In this document: piece after piece, positions 18,307-28,002 of the stretch
Numbering within the stretch: position 1 is the first letter of the stretch
Layout of the letters: every line of letters starts with the position of its first letter
Source: Acrocarpospora phusangensis
Lineage (GTDB): Bacteria > Actinomycetota > Actinomycetes > Streptosporangiales > Streptosporangiaceae
Length of the DNA stretch: 64,000 nt
Assembly: GCF_016862995.1 (NCBI RefSeq)
Contig: NZ_BOOA01000011.1
Coordinates: 62,001-126,000, forward strand
Direction: 5' to 3'
Translations under genes and position numbers: made by a program
Notes under the pieces: generated by a model
Seen by the model: only the letters and a program-made list of their open reading frames with translations
Database searches by the model: none
Told to the model about the DNA's origin: nothing

Positions 18307-19074
18307 CTACCGGGTGCCGCGGCGCGGCGGATAGGCGTCCATGAGACGCGGAGCCCGGACCAGGGAGGGGCCGTACCAAGTCAGGTCCCGGCCGCTCACC
18401 AGAGCGGCGGGGACGCCGGGAAAGCTCTCCGGCCCGTCGTCTGCGGTGAACCGGTAGGGCTCGTCAGGCAGGACGACGAGGTCGACGCCGGCTGCGATGA
18501 TCTCCTCAGGTGTGACTCTGGCATATCGCTCGGAATGGCCGCCGAACACGTTGTCCACACCGAGCCGGGACAGCACGTCACCCGCGAAGGTGTCGCGCCC
18601 GGCGACCATCCAGGGCCGTCGCCATACCAGAACGGCGGCACGTCGCCGATCTGCCGGTGCCGGGAAGTCCCAAGCCCGCGCCGCGTCGTCGAGCCACTGT
18701 GGCCGGGGCAGGCGGCAGGCGACGGTCAGCATGCGGTGCAGGGACCCCATCGCCTCGGGCACGGTGCGGATGACCGTGGTCCACACCGGGATGCCCGCCG
18801 CGCGCAGGGCGGTCAGGTCCTGCGGGCGGTTCTCCTCGAAGTTGGCCAGGACCACGTCGGGGTTCAGGGCGCGGACGCGGTCCAGGTCCGGGTTCTTGGT
18901 TCCCCGTACGCGGACGACCTGGAGGTCAGGAGGATGCGCGCACCAGTCGGTGGCGTCCACGACCAGTCCGGGACGGGTGGCCGCCACGGACTCGGTCAGT
19001 GAGGGGACGAGGGACACCACGCGCCGGACCTCCGGCGGCAGGGCGACCGCATACCCCTGATCGTCGTGCGTCAT
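18307..19074 (-). CDS. BtuF-like helical-backbone metal/cobalamin-binding protein without signal peptide
   Basis: A 255-residue protein of the type III periplasmic-binding fold: RRVVSLVPSLTESVAATRP, VRGTKNPDLDRVRALNPDVV, VDNVFGGHSERYARVTPEEI and VDLVVLPDEPY. These blocks match the BtuF/cobalamin-binding family. No signal peptide or lipobox is present, and upstream in-frame sequence does not supply one. It would therefore act in the cytoplasm, unlike a true BtuF. It is monocistronic and surrounded by B12-controlled genes, which supports a corrinoid-related role. Confidence 0.75.
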   Translation of the reverse strand: MTHDDQGYAVALPPEVRRVVSLVPSLTESVAATRPGLVVDATDWCAHPPDLQVVRVRGTKNPDLDRVRALNPDVVLANFEENRPQDLTALRAAGIPVWTTVIRTVPEAMGSLHRMLTVACRLPRPQWLDDAARAWDFPAPADRRRAAVLVWRRPWMVAGRDTFAGDVLSRLGVDNVFGGHSERYARVTPEEIIAAGVDLVVLPDEPYRFTADDGPESFPGVPAALVSGRDLTWYGPSLVRAPRLMDAYPPRRGTR

Positions 19075-19214
19075 GAGAGACGTATGCCCTCATCCCGGGG
19101 CCCGGATCACCCGGAACCAGAGCGGTCATTCGCGCCGCCAACCCGCGGAACGCCCGCTCGACCGGGCCTGAGCGGCGGAGACAGCCGGCCGCCGGGCCGT
19201 TAAGCTCTCGAGTG

Positions 19215-19402
19215 TGGATGGTTCGGCCGTCTCCCACGGGGGGCGGGCGTCGTAAGAGGGAACCCGGTGGGAATCCGGGACTGCCCCGCAGCGGTGAGCG
19301 GGAACGACCGCCGTCATCGAGCACTGGGCCACGTGCCTGGGAAGCGACGGCCAGTAGGTCATGCCTGAGGCATGGTGCCCGCGAGTCCGAAGACCTGCCT
19401 CC
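19215..19402 (+). promoter_or_regulatory. Cobalamin riboswitch upstream of metE copy 2
   Basis: The plus strand shows AGAGGGAACCCGGTGGGAAT, GACTGCCCCGCAGCGGTGAG, GGGAAGCGACGGCCAGTAGG and GCGAGTCCGAAGACCTGCCT. It is complete and about 130 bp ahead of the metE start. Confidence 0.95.
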
Positions 19403-19530
19403 ACCCGCGCGCCACCCGGCACGCGGTGGTCCGCGGCCTCGTGGGAGGGCCTGGGACGCGCCCGCCGGGGTCCCTCCGCGTGCGCCGCTCCCTCCTGCCT
19501 GCCGCACACTGGCGAGACGAGGGAACTGCC

Positions 19531-21765
19531 ATGAGGACGACCATTTTGGGCTATCCGCGCATCGGCGCGCGCCGGGAGCTCAAGTTCGCCACCGAGAACT
19601 ACTGGGCGGGCCGGATCAGCGCGGAGGAACTGGAGGCGACCGCCAGGTCGCTGCGCGGCTCGGTCTGGACCGAACTGCGCGACGCGGGCCTGGACACGAT
19701 CCCGTCGAACACGTTCTCCTTCTACGACCAGATGCTCGACACCACGGTCATGGTCGACGCCGTGCCCGCGCGTTACCGGGACCTGACCGGGCTCGACCGG
19801 TATTTCGCCATGGCGCGCGGCACCGCCGAGCTCCCGCCGCTGGAGATGACCAAGTGGTTCGACACCAACTACCACTACATCGTCCCGGAGCTGGCGCTGG
19901 ACGCCCGGTTCCAGCTGGCCGACGGCTCGGCCGCCAAACCGGTGGCCGAGTACGTGGAGGCCAGGAAGCTGGGGATCGAGACGCGGCCCGTGCTCGTCGG
20001 CCCGCTCACCTACCTGCTGCTGGCCAAGCCGAAGCCGGACTCGCCTGACGGATTCACCCCGCTCGACCTGCTGGACTCCCTGGTGGAGACCTACGCCGAA
20101 CTGCTGGAACGGCTGGCCGGCGCGGGCGCGCAGTGGGTGCAGTTCGACGAGCCCGTCCTGGCCCGCGACCTGAGCGGCCGGGAGACGGACGCCCTCGTGC
20201 GGGCCTACCAGCGGCTCGGCGGACTGTCCAGCCGCCCGAAGATCCTGCTCGCCACCTACTTCGGCGCGGTCACCGCGGCGTCGTTGCGGGCGATCGCCGC
20301 CACCGCGGTCGAGGCGATCGGGCTCGACTTCGTCGCCGGGCCCGGCAACATCGAATCGGTGGCCTCGGCCGGCGGGCTGACCCGCAAGATTGTCGTCGCG
20401 GGCGTGGTCGACGGCAGGAACGTCTGGCGGGCCGACCCGGCGCGGGTGAAGTCGACGTACGCGGTCCTGCTCGGGCTGGCCGACAAGGTGGAGCTGAGCA
20501 GCTCCTGTTCGCTGCTGCACGTCCCGGTCGACCTGGAGAGTGAGACGGCCCTGGATCCGGCGGTCCGGGCCCGGCTGGCGTTCGCCCGGCAGAAGGTCAC
20601 CGAACTGGTCGCCCTCGCCGCCGACCTGAGGTCGGAGGACCCGTGGGCCACGCCGCTGCCCGCCGTACCGGCTGATCCGCAGGTCCGGGCCCGGCTGGAC
20701 GCCCTCGGCGACGCGCGGCGCTCCGATCGCGCGGTCCGGTTCGCGGCGCAGCGGGCCAAGCTGGGGCTGCCCGACCTGGCCACCACGACGATCGGCTCGT
20801 TCCCGCAGACCGCGGAGATCCGCCAGGCCCGCGCCGACCACAAGGCGGGACGGACCGACGAGAACGCCTACATCGCGGCGATGCGGAATGAGATCGCCCG
20901 TGTGATCAGGCTCCAGGAAGGGCTCGGCCTGGACGTGCTCGTCCACGGCGAACCCGAACGCAACGACATGGTCCAGTACTTCGCCGAGCGACTCGACGGC
21001 TACGCCGCAACCGACCACGGCTGGGTCCAGTCCTACGGCACCCGCTGCGTACGCCCGCCCATCCTGCACGGCGACGTCTCCCGCCCCAGGCCCATGTCGG
21101 TGGAGTGGACGGCCTACGCCCAGTCCCTCACCCCCAAACCGGTCAAGGGCATGCTCACCGGGCCTGTGACGATGCTCGCCTGGTCGTTCGTACGCGACGA
21201 CCAGCCCTTGGCCGAAACCGCCCGCCAGGTCGCCCTCGCGCTCCGCGACGAGATCGCCGACCTGGAGCACGCCGGAATCGGCATCATCCAGGTGGACGAG
21301 CCGGCGCTGCGCGAACTCCTGCCGCTCCGCGAAGCCGACCAGGAGATCTATCTGGCCTGGGCGGTCCAAGCCTTCCGGCTGGCCACCTCCGGCGCAGCCG
21401 ACGCCACCCAGATCCACACCCACATGTGTTACTCGGAGTTCGGCGAGATCCTCAGCCCGATCGCCGACCTGGACGCCGACGTCACCAGCATCGAGGCCGC
21501 CCGCTCCCACATGGAACTCCTGCCCTACCTGCGCGCGGCCGGCTACGCCAACGGCATCGGCCCCGGCGTCTACGACATCCACTCCCCGCGCGTCCCCACC
21601 GCCGAGGAGATCGAGGCCAACCTGCGCAACGCCCTCCAGGCCGTCCCGGCCGACCGCTTGTGGGTCAACCCCGACTGCGGGCTGAAGACACGCGATTACC
21701 CCGAGACCGAAGCGGCGCTTGCCAACATGGTCATCGCCGCCCGCAACGCCCGGGCAGCGGTCTGA
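19531..21765 (+). CDS. metE: Cobalamin-independent methionine synthase (copy 2)
   Basis: A second full-length MetE of 744 residues. It opens [20 protein letters not shown], closer to the textbook N-terminus than copy 1. It holds [33 protein letters not shown] and [11 protein letters not shown] with the zinc-binding His/Cys residues intact. Its own cobalamin riboswitch sits upstream. Having two B12-repressed metE genes 5.6 kb apart in opposite orientations is redundant. The copies are clearly diverged at the N-terminus, so this is not a fresh duplication. Confidence 0.95.
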   Translation: MRTTILGYPRIGARRELKFATENYWAGRISAEELEATARSLRGSVWTELRDAGLDTIPSNTFSFYDQMLDTTVMVDAVPARYRDLTGLDRYFAMARGTAELPPLEMTKWFDTNYHYIVPELALDARFQLADGSAAKPVAEYVEARKLGIETRPVLVGPLTYLLLAKPKPDSPDGFTPLDLLDSLVETYAELLERLAGAGAQWVQFDEPVLARDLSGRETDALVRAYQRLGGLSSRPKILLATYFGAVTAASLRAIAATAVEAIGLDFVAGPGNIESVASAGGLTRKIVVAGVVDGRNVWRADPARVKSTYAVLLGLADKVELSSSCSLLHVPVDLESETALDPAVRARLAFARQKVTELVALAADLRSEDPWATPLPAVPADPQVRARLDALGDARRSDRAVRFAAQRAKLGLPDLATTTIGSFPQTAEIRQARADHKAGRTDENAYIAAMRNEIARVIRLQEGLGLDVLVHGEPERNDMVQYFAERLDGYAATDHGWVQSYGTRCVRPPILHGDVSRPRPMSVEWTAYAQSLTPKPVKGMLTGPVTMLAWSFVRDDQPLAETARQVALALRDEIADLEHAGIGIIQVDEPALRELLPLREADQEIYLAWAVQAFRLATSGAADATQIHTHMCYSEFGEILSPIADLDADVTSIEAARSHMELLPYLRAAGYANGIGPGVYDIHSPRVPTAEEIEANLRNALQAVPADRLWVNPDCGLKTRDYPETEAALANMVIAARNARAAV

Positions 21766-21777
21766 TCGGTGCCGTGA

Positions 21778-21806
21778 ACCGGCCCGAAGCCGCGCCTCGG
21801 GCCGGT
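21778..21806. terminator. Hairpin terminator between metE and the MATE gene
   Basis: ACCGGCCCGA (21778-21787) and TCGGGCCGGT (21797-21806) form a perfect 10-bp stem with a 9-nt loop between convergent genes. It can serve both strands. Confidence 0.65.
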
Positions 21807-23098
21807 CACGTCCCCGGCCGTCCCGCCTCAGCGGAGACATGTGCCCTCGTCCGGCGCCAGAGCAGCACGGCCAGGAGGACGGTGAAGGCGATCCAGGCCA
21901 CGTAGATGCCGGTCAGGCCGAAGCCCAGAGTGAGGCCGAGCAGCCAGGCCAGCGGGATGAGCACCAGGTAGTCCCCGGCGATGCTCGCGATCATCACGGA
22001 GCGGGTGTCGCCGTGGGCGCGCAGGAAGCTGCCGTAGGCCATGGCGGGCACCATCGGCGCGAGGCTGAGCACGGCGATCGGTACGACCTGCCAGGCCAGG
22101 GCCACCACGTCGGCGTTGCCGGTGAACAGGGTCAGCAGGGTCGTGCCCCCGAGGAGAACCAGGGCCGAGGGCACGGCGTACACGATCAGGAGCAGCCGGA
22201 CTCCGGTGGCGCGCCATCGGATGGCCGCCGCGTGGTCGCCCGCGCCGATCTCGTGTCCGGCCAGGATCGCGACCGACGCGGAGGCCGAGGCCATCACGGT
22301 GAAGACGACGAGCAGCAGGTTGTCGACGATGCGGTAGGCGGCCAGTTCGGGGGTGCCCATGCGGGCGGCGAACCCCGCGATCAGAGCCTCGTTGAGGTAC
22401 CCGACGCCCATGGCGCTCATCTCCGGCCAGCCGATCCTCCACAGGGTGCCGGCGACGGGCAGGCCGTCGCCGGGGATCTTCGGCAGCCGGGCTCTGGCAT
22501 ACCGGAGGAGGAAGGTGGTTCCGGCGGCGGTGGCGGCCAGGGTGGCGAGCGCGGCTCCCGTGACGCCGAGATCGGCGGAGAAGATCAGCCACAGGCCCAG
22601 CGGCAGGTTCACCGCGTTCACCAGCAAGGCGTTGTACATGGATGCCCGGGTCACCCCGACGCCGGAACAGGCGCTCTGCAACGTGAAGGAGGCGGCGGCG
22701 AACGGCACCGCGAACGCCAGCACCCGCAGGTAGGCGACCCCCGGGCCGATCAGTTCGGCGGGCGCGCCCAGGACGGTCAGCACCGGCTCGGCGACGGCGT
22801 ACAGGACGACCCCGATGGCGGCTCCGGCCAGCAGCGAGGTGCCCAGGCCCACCCGGACGGCCTGCGCCACGGCTGCGGGATTCGCCGCGCCGTGCGCCTG
22901 CGCGACCTTGATCTGCACCGCGGTCGCCCAGCCGCGTACGACCACCAGGGCGATCAGGTAGACGGGCGCGGCCAGCGCGAACGCGCCCAGGGCCGTGGTG
23001 GAGTAGCGGGCCAGCATGATCGTGTCGACGATGTTGACGATGATCTGTGTCAGCCCCGCCACGAGCAGCGGCGCGGTCAGCGCCCACATCCGCCTCAC
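21806..23098 (-). CDS. MATE-family efflux protein
   Basis: A 430-residue protein with twelve predicted membrane helices in two related halves. It starts RRMWALTAPLLVAGLTQIIV with the family pattern P-x-x-x-x-x-x-x-Q-x-x-x-N-x-x-D in NIVDTIMLARYSTTAL. A second-half repeat is seen in WPEMSAMGVGYLNEALIAGF. The GTG at 23098 overlaps the upstream oxidoreductase stop by 4 bp. It is the last gene of the B12-riboswitch/YcaO operon. It could export a small product made by the neighbouring YcaO and F420-type enzymes; the substrate is unknown. Confidence 0.87.
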   Translation of the reverse strand: MRRMWALTAPLLVAGLTQIIVNIVDTIMLARYSTTALGAFALAAPVYLIALVVVRGWATAVQIKVAQAHGAANPAAVAQAVRVGLGTSLLAGAAIGVVLYAVAEPVLTVLGAPAELIGPGVAYLRVLAFAVPFAAASFTLQSACSGVGVTRASMYNALLVNAVNLPLGLWLIFSADLGVTGAALATLAATAAGTTFLLRYARARLPKIPGDGLPVAGTLWRIGWPEMSAMGVGYLNEALIAGFAARMGTPELAAYRIVDNLLLVVFTVMASASASVAILAGHEIGAGDHAAAIRWRATGVRLLLIVYAVPSALVLLGGTTLLTLFTGNADVVALAWQVVPIAVLSLAPMVPAMAYGSFLRAHGDTRSVMIASIAGDYLVLIPLAWLLGLTLGFGLTGIYVAWIAFTVLLAVLLWRRTRAHVSAEAGRPGT

Positions 23099-24117
23099 AG
23101 AGTGGCCCGCGCCGCTTCCAGGAGCCGCGGGTCGCGGTCGAGCAGGATGACCGTGTCCACTCGCGACCGCTTCCACACGGCCAGCCGTTCGGCCATCGCC
23201 TCGATGGGGCCGATCAGCGCCACCTCGTCCAGCAGCCGGTCCGGCACGGCGTTCGCCGCGGCGGCCTTGTCTCCTTCGGCCAGGTGTTTGCGGACGTCGT
23301 GGGCGGGGCCCTCGTAGCCCATCTGGATGACGACGTCGGTGTAGGTGTTGCGGACTCCGGGTGCGGCCGCGCCGATCAGGTGGGCGTACAGGGGGCGGAG
23401 CTTCTCGCGGCCTTCCTCGGCGGTGGGGGCGTGGGCGACGTACAGGATGGGGCAGATCTTCACGTCGTCCTGGGTACGCCCGGCTCTGGCGATGCCCTCG
23501 TCCAGCGGGGCGAGGATGGCGGTCTCGTGTTCGGGGGCGTACATGCCCGAGAGCCAGCCGTCGGCGAGTTCGCCGGTGAGCTTCAGGTTCCCGGGGCCGA
23601 TGGCGGCCAGGTAGAGGGGAATGCGGGGGCGCAGGGGGGTCATCTCCGAGCGGATCGGGCGTGCCCGCCCGGTCGAGCCGGGTCCGGTGTAGGGCAGGCG
23701 GTAGAGCTCCCCGTCGTAGGCGACGCGTTCCTCGCGTGCGACGGCCTTGCGCACGATCTCGACGTATTCGCGGGTACGGCGTAACGGCCGCTCGTAGGGC
23801 AGGCCGTGCCAGCCTTCCACGATCCACGGCACCGACAGCCCAAGCCCGAGCTGGAAGCGGCCGTGGGACAGCACGTCGAGGGTCATCGCGGCCATCGCGG
23901 TGGCGGCGGGGGTGCGCGCCGGGATCTGCATGATCGCGGTGCCGAGTTCGATGCGCTCGGTCACGGCGGCCAGGTAGCCGAGCACGCTGACCGCGTCCGG
24001 GCCGTACTCCTCGACGCTCCACACCGAGTCCACGCCGATGCTCTCGGCGTGCCGGATGACCGGGAGCACCTCCTCCATGGGTTCTCCGCCGTAGCCCATG
24101 GCCAGTCCGAGCCGCAT
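23095..24117 (-). CDS. LLM-class flavin/F420-dependent oxidoreductase
   Basis: A 340-residue luciferase-like TIM-barrel protein. Family blocks include HAESIGVDSVWSVEEYGPDA, TERIELGTAIMQIPARTPAA, LDVLSHGRFQLGLGLS and IPLYLAAIGPGNLKLTGELADGW. These resemble F420-dependent methylene-tetrahydromethanopterin-reductase-like enzymes. The ATG has GGAGGAACA directly upstream. It sits 14 bp after a YcaO gene and overlaps the MATE gene. In a RiPP setting it could oxidise azolines or carry out another tailoring redox step; that is inference. Confidence 0.88.
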   Translation of the reverse strand: MRLGLAMGYGGEPMEEVLPVIRHAESIGVDSVWSVEEYGPDAVSVLGYLAAVTERIELGTAIMQIPARTPAATAMAAMTLDVLSHGRFQLGLGLSVPWIVEGWHGLPYERPLRRTREYVEIVRKAVAREERVAYDGELYRLPYTGPGSTGRARPIRSEMTPLRPRIPLYLAAIGPGNLKLTGELADGWLSGMYAPEHETAILAPLDEGIARAGRTQDDVKICPILYVAHAPTAEEGREKLRPLYAHLIGAAAPGVRNTYTDVVIQMGYEGPAHDVRKHLAEGDKAAAANAVPDRLLDEVALIGPIEAMAERLAVWKRSRVDTVILLDRDPRLLEAARATL

Positions 24118-24131
24118 TGTTCCTCCGGGGG

Positions 24132-25289
24132 TCAGGCGAACGGCAGCGGTTGCCGTACGAGGTCGGGTGAGGCGGGCAGCCGGGTTCCGCCGAGGAACGG
24201 GAAGGCTGCCGGGGCGTCGCAGTACAGGCCCGGCACGATCACCCGGGCGACGTGCAGGTCCGCGCCGGGCACGGTGAGATCGACGGCGTAGGCGCGGAAG
24301 TTCTCGGTGGCGGCCGTGGGGTGGCCGGTGGGGTGCCGGAGCCGGTCCAGGGCTTCACCCTGGAGGCGATCGTCCAGGTAGATCTGCGGATGGAGGCGGA
24401 CGTCGTTGACGTCCCGCCAGCCGCGCTTGAGTTCGTCGAGGTAGCGGCGGTCGGCGCGGCGCGGCAGGTAGGGCGGGCCGGGGTCCAGGCGCAGCAGCGC
24501 GCGGCCGGTCCCGTACGTGCCGACGGCCTCGGTGAACGCCTTGGCGGCGGCGTGCTCGGCGGTGTCCCGGCAGGCGCTGCCGAAGCCGACGATCCGGCGC
24601 TGGCGGTCCTCGGCGAAGACCCCGGTGACCGTCGCGCCGAACTCCGAGGGAATCCGGAGCAAGGTGACCGTGAGCCCGTATTCGGCCGCCTCGCGCAGGG
24701 CCGTGGCCAGCGGGCCGTTCCCGGGTTCCTGGATTGGCGCGGCGGGGGTGTCTCCGGCCCACCATCGGGTGACCGCGTCGCGTTCCAGCACCTCACGCAG
24801 GGCCGCCTCCCTGGCCTTCTCGGGTGTGGTCGCGGCGGCGGTCCCGGCGAGGATGGGGTAGTTGGTCAGGGGCTCCGAGCGGCGGGGGCCGGTGAAGTAG
24901 TTGACGTACACCAGCGAGGCCGGCACCAGCACACGCCCACCCGAGCCCATGTCCTCGGCGGGCACCCAGGCGATCTCCAGATCGGGCGCCATCGGGACGA
25001 ACGGGAAGCCCTTCGCGCGGTACTGGGCCTCGGAGTAGAGGGCGAACTCGCGAGGGTCGACGGCGGGTTCCTTCAGGTCACGGTAGGCGGCCCGGAGCAA
25101 CCCCTCGGGCACCTGGTTGGCGCGGTGGCGTTCGATCGCCTCGCCGATCGCGGCCAGGCGTGCCGCCTCGTCGTCGCCGAGGGCCGCGCCGCCGGTCACC
25201 TCGGTTCCCCGCGCGGGGAAGGCGGAGTACGACACCAGGCTGGGCACCACCGGGTCGCGGGGCCGGTCCCGGCGCACCTCGCGGATCAT
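24132..25289 (-). CDS. YcaO-family protein in a B12-riboswitch operon
   Basis: A 385-residue YcaO protein. ATP-binding carboxylates are seen in LAAIGEAIERHRANQ (about residues 46-60) and REVLERDAVTRWW. A VPASLVYVNYF block and the C-terminal PLPFA proline tail also mark the family. YcaO enzymes activate peptide backbone amides with ATP to form azolines, amidines or thioamides. The ATG at 25289 has AGGAGAGGAG upstream. No leader-binding protein or clear precursor lies nearby, so its substrate is open. It resembles the YcaO at 40322 more than the TfuA-type YcaO at 37820. Confidence 0.85.
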   Translation of the reverse strand: MIREVRRDRPRDPVVPSLVSYSAFPARGTEVTGGAALGDDEAARLAAIGEAIERHRANQVPEGLLRAAYRDLKEPAVDPREFALYSEAQYRAKGFPFVPMAPDLEIAWVPAEDMGSGGRVLVPASLVYVNYFTGPRRSEPLTNYPILAGTAAATTPEKAREAALREVLERDAVTRWWAGDTPAAPIQEPGNGPLATALREAAEYGLTVTLLRIPSEFGATVTGVFAEDRQRRIVGFGSACRDTAEHAAAKAFTEAVGTYGTGRALLRLDPGPPYLPRRADRRYLDELKRGWRDVNDVRLHPQIYLDDRLQGEALDRLRHPTGHPTAATENFRAYAVDLTVPGADLHVARVIVPGLYCDAPAAFPFLGGTRLPASPDLVRQPLPFA

Positions 25290-25394
25290 GGTTACTCCTC
25301 TCCTCGGGGTGGCCGGGACCGGGTGGGACGGGGATCTACTCGTCGTCGTCCTCACGCCACTCGAACGGCGCGTGTTCGCCAAGAATTCAAGAAT

Positions 25395-26093
25395 TCACTT
25401 CTCCGCCAATGCGCAGTCGCCGCATTTACTGCCGTCCGGGACCCGGTAATAAAGACAGCAGGTGGTACGCCGGAATTCCAGTCGCGGAGAGGTGATCACC
25501 CCCTTGCCGGTCAGTTTCCCGTGTGCCAGCAGGCGGGTGACCAGGCGCAGGGCGGGCTCCGCCAGGTCCGGACGGTTGGCCACCACCGTACGGCCGGCCT
25601 CGGCGAGAGCGGATGCGGCGTTGCCGTACAGGAGGCCGGGGGCGATCTTGACGCGCAGGCCCTGGGCGAGCGATTCGAGGTGGCCGCACACCACCATGTC
25701 ATAGAGGAGGCGCGTGACCTGGCTCTCCGTGCCGCCGCTCCAGCCGTTCAGAGCCGGCAGGCGGATTCTGGAGTCCTCGTCGGCACGGTCGAGGCGGGCC
25801 AGGTCGGGGATCACGCCATGGGTGAGCAGGGTGCCGACGACCGGGGACCAGAGCCGGGCCGCGTGGCTCAGCTGCGCGATGGAGGCCCCGATGCGGATCT
25901 CGCTCGTGCCGTATCGCGCGGCGGTGCTCTTGACGAGATCGGTGAATCCTTTCTCATAGTCGGATTTCACGTCGTGCCATCCGGCGGGGTCTCCGCCGAT
26001 GTGCGGGGCGAAGAAGGAACCGAATGCGGCGATCTCGCCGAGGGCCGTACGGATCGATTCCGGGGATGCCGATTCCATTACTCCGAGCTCCAT
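25395..26093 (-). CDS. FhuF-like ferric/metal chelate reductase
   Basis: A 232-residue protein ending TCCLYYRVPDGSKCGDCALAEK, the CC-x10-C-x2-C [2Fe-2S] site of FhuF-like reductases. The middle has RIGASIAQLSHAARLWSPVVG and KIAPGLLYGNAASALAEAG, shared with the copy at 10532 (LSPHIVWGNAASAMAG). The start is uncertain: ATG at 26093 is used, while GTG at 26108 or ATG at 26078 are possible. It lies between an importer ATPase and a YcaO gene in the same orientation. It probably reduces the imported metal complex to release the metal. Confidence 0.8.
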   Translation of the reverse strand: MELGVMESASPESIRTALGEIAAFGSFFAPHIGGDPAGWHDVKSDYEKGFTDLVKSTAARYGTSEIRIGASIAQLSHAARLWSPVVGTLLTHGVIPDLARLDRADEDSRIRLPALNGWSGGTESQVTRLLYDMVVCGHLESLAQGLRVKIAPGLLYGNAASALAEAGRTVVANRPDLAEPALRLVTRLLAHGKLTGKGVITSPRLEFRRTTCCLYYRVPDGSKCGDCALAEK

Positions 26094-26146
26094 TCGTGAA
26101 TATCGCACGACGAAATGGCCGAATAGCCGTCATCACTCGGGAAGGG

Positions 26147-26920
26147 TCAGGGGCGCCCTCCCGTCCGCAGGCTCAGCTGCGGCACCCCGGTCTCCGGATG
26201 CACCGTCACCTCGGCCTGGACCCGGTAGACCTCGGCCAGCAGGGCGGGGGTGAGCACCTCCGCGGGAGGGCCGACGGCCACCACCCGCCCGCCGTCCATG
26301 ACGCAGACGCGGTCACAGAAGGCCGCGGCCAGGTTGAGGTCGTGCAGGGCGATGACGGCGGTGACCCCGAGCCCGCGCACCAGTTCCAGCGCGTCCAGCT
26401 GATGGCGCAGGTCCAGGTGGTTGGTCGGTTCGTCCAGCACCATCGTGGCGGGCCGCTGGGCCAGCGCCCTGGCGATCAGCACGCGCTGCTTCTCGCCGCC
26501 GGACAGCCGGTCGAAGGGGGCGTAGGCCAGGCCGGCGACGTCGAGCCGGGCCAGCGCGTCGGCGATGATCGCCTTGTCCTCGTGGTTGTCGCCGTCGAAG
26601 GCGCGTTTGTGCGGCGTGCGGCCCATGGCGACGACGTCGTAGACGGTCAGCTCGAAGTCGCCGCCGCTCTCCTGGAGCACCGCGGCGAGCCTGCGGGCCA
26701 GCCAGCCGGCGGGTTGCCGCCACACGTCCCGCCCGTCCAGGAGCACCCGGCCCGAGGTGGGCCTGCGGGCCCGGTAGAGGGTGCGGAGCAGGGTCGACTT
26801 GCCCGCGCCGTTCGGCCCGGCCAGGCCCAGCACCTCGCCCTCGGCGACCTCCAGCGAGACCTCGCTGACGAGGTCCCTGCCGCCGACGCGGACCGACACG
26901 TTCTCCACCACCAGGGTCAC
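26147..26920 (-). CDS. ABC transporter ATPase of BtuD/FecE type
   Basis: A 257-residue nucleotide-binding subunit with Walker A GPNGAGKST, Q-loop AVLQESGGDFELTVYDVV, signature LSGGEKQRV, Walker B TMVLDEPTNHLDL and switch His in ALHDLNLAAAF. It belongs to the cobalamin/Fe3+-siderophore subfamily. The GTG at 26920 overlaps the permease stop by 4 bp. With the permease and binding protein upstream it forms a complete importer behind a cobalamin riboswitch. Corrinoid or cobalt-chelate uptake is therefore the best guess. Confidence 0.92.
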   Translation of the reverse strand: MTLVVENVSVRVGGRDLVSEVSLEVAEGEVLGLAGPNGAGKSTLLRTLYRARRPTSGRVLLDGRDVWRQPAGWLARRLAAVLQESGGDFELTVYDVVAMGRTPHKRAFDGDNHEDKAIIADALARLDVAGLAYAPFDRLSGGEKQRVLIARALAQRPATMVLDEPTNHLDLRHQLDALELVRGLGVTAVIALHDLNLAAAFCDRVCVMDGGRVVAVGPPAEVLTPALLAEVYRVQAEVTVHPETGVPQLSLRTGGRP

Positions 26921-28002
26921 CGCGACCGCCTCCGCATCAGCCACAGGAAGAACGGGCCGCCGACCAGGGCGGTGATGATGCCCACGGGGATCTCCTCGGG
27001 GGTGATCAGGGTGCGCGCGACCAGGTCGGCGACGATCAGGAAGGCCGCGCCGAGCAGCGCCGCGGCCGGGAGCGCCCGCCGGTGGTCGGAGCCGATAAGC
27101 AGGCGCACGGCATGCGGCATGATCAGACCGACGAAGCCGATGGCTCCGCTGACCGCGACGATGGTCCCGATCATGATCGCCACCAGCACGAACAGCGCCG
27201 CCCGGAACCGGTGCACGTCCAGGCCCAGTGAGGCGGCGGCCTCCTCCCCGGCCAGGAGCAGGTTCAGCGGGCGGGAGACTCCGAGCAGGGCGACGGTGCC
27301 GAGCAGGACGGCGGCGACGGGGATCCAGACCATCGTCCAGGTCGTGCCCGCCAGGCCGCCCAGCATCCAGCGCACGGCCGACTGCGCCTTGTGCGGGTCG
27401 GCGGACACCACCACCAGGAAGCTGGCCACCGCCGACAGCACCTCGGCCATCGCCACCCCGGCCAGCACCAGCCGTACGGTGGTCATCCGCCCGCCCGACC
27501 TGGCCAGGAAATAGACCGCCGCCAGCGCCGCCAGCGCCCCGGCGAACGCGGCGACCGGCAGCGTGAAGACTCCGAGGACGGCCAGGCCGGACACGACCAC
27601 GGCCACCGCGCCCACGCTGGCGCCGGAGGAGACGCCCAGCAGCATCGGATCGGCCAGCGGATTGCGGACCAGGGCCTGCAACGCCATGCCGCAGACCGAC
27701 AGCCCGGCGCCGATGATCCCGCACAGCAGGACCCGCGGCAGCCGTACGTCCATGACGATGGTCTCCCGGACGGACGTCCAGGCCGGGTCGGCCAGAGCCG
27801 GGTGGATGCGGTGCAGGAGGATGCCCCACACCTGACCGGCCGGAAGGCTGATCGACCCGGCCGCGATCCCCGCGGTGACCGCCCCGGCCAGCAGCAGCGT
27901 GAGCAGGGCGATCACCAGCGGGTACGGCGGCCCCGGACGCCGCGACGGCAGACCGGGGACGGCGGCCGGAGCGGCCCCGGCGGTCTCGGTCAGTTCGATC
28001 AC
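26917..28002 (-). CDS. FecCD/BtuC-family ABC permease
   Basis: A 361-residue permease with about ten membrane helices. Family motifs include RLPRVLLCGIIGAGLSVCGM, ALVRNPLADPMLLGVSSGAS and the coupling-helix segment GFVGLIMPHAVRLLIGSDHR. The GTG at 28002 overlaps the binding-protein stop by 4 bp (GTGA). It moves the ligand delivered by the lipoprotein at 27999-28997 into the cytoplasm. Confidence 0.94.
   Translation of the reverse strand: MIELTETAGAAPAAVPGLPSRRPGPPYPLVIALLTLLLAGAVTAGIAAGSISLPAGQVWGILLHRIHPALADPAWTSVRETIVMDVRLPRVLLCGIIGAGLSVCGMALQALVRNPLADPMLLGVSSGASVGAVAVVVSGLAVLGVFTLPVAAFAGALAALAAVYFLARSGGRMTTVRLVLAGVAMAEVLSAVASFLVVVSADPHKAQSAVRWMLGGLAGTTWTMVWIPVAAVLLGTVALLGVSRPLNLLLAGEEAAASLGLDVHRFRAALFVLVAIMIGTIVAVSGAIGFVGLIMPHAVRLLIGSDHRRALPAAALLGAAFLIVADLVARTLITPEEIPVGIITALVGGPFFLWLMRRRSR

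Noticed and set aside
19126..21840. A 904-residue minus-strand open frame over metE copy 2
   Set aside because: It is antisense to a clear MetE and contains only shadow composition.
25290..25394. Possible precursor peptide between the FhuF-like and YcaO genes
   Set aside because: A short acidic frame ending F-E-W-R-E-D-D-D-E has no usable start codon or ribosome site, so it is not called.
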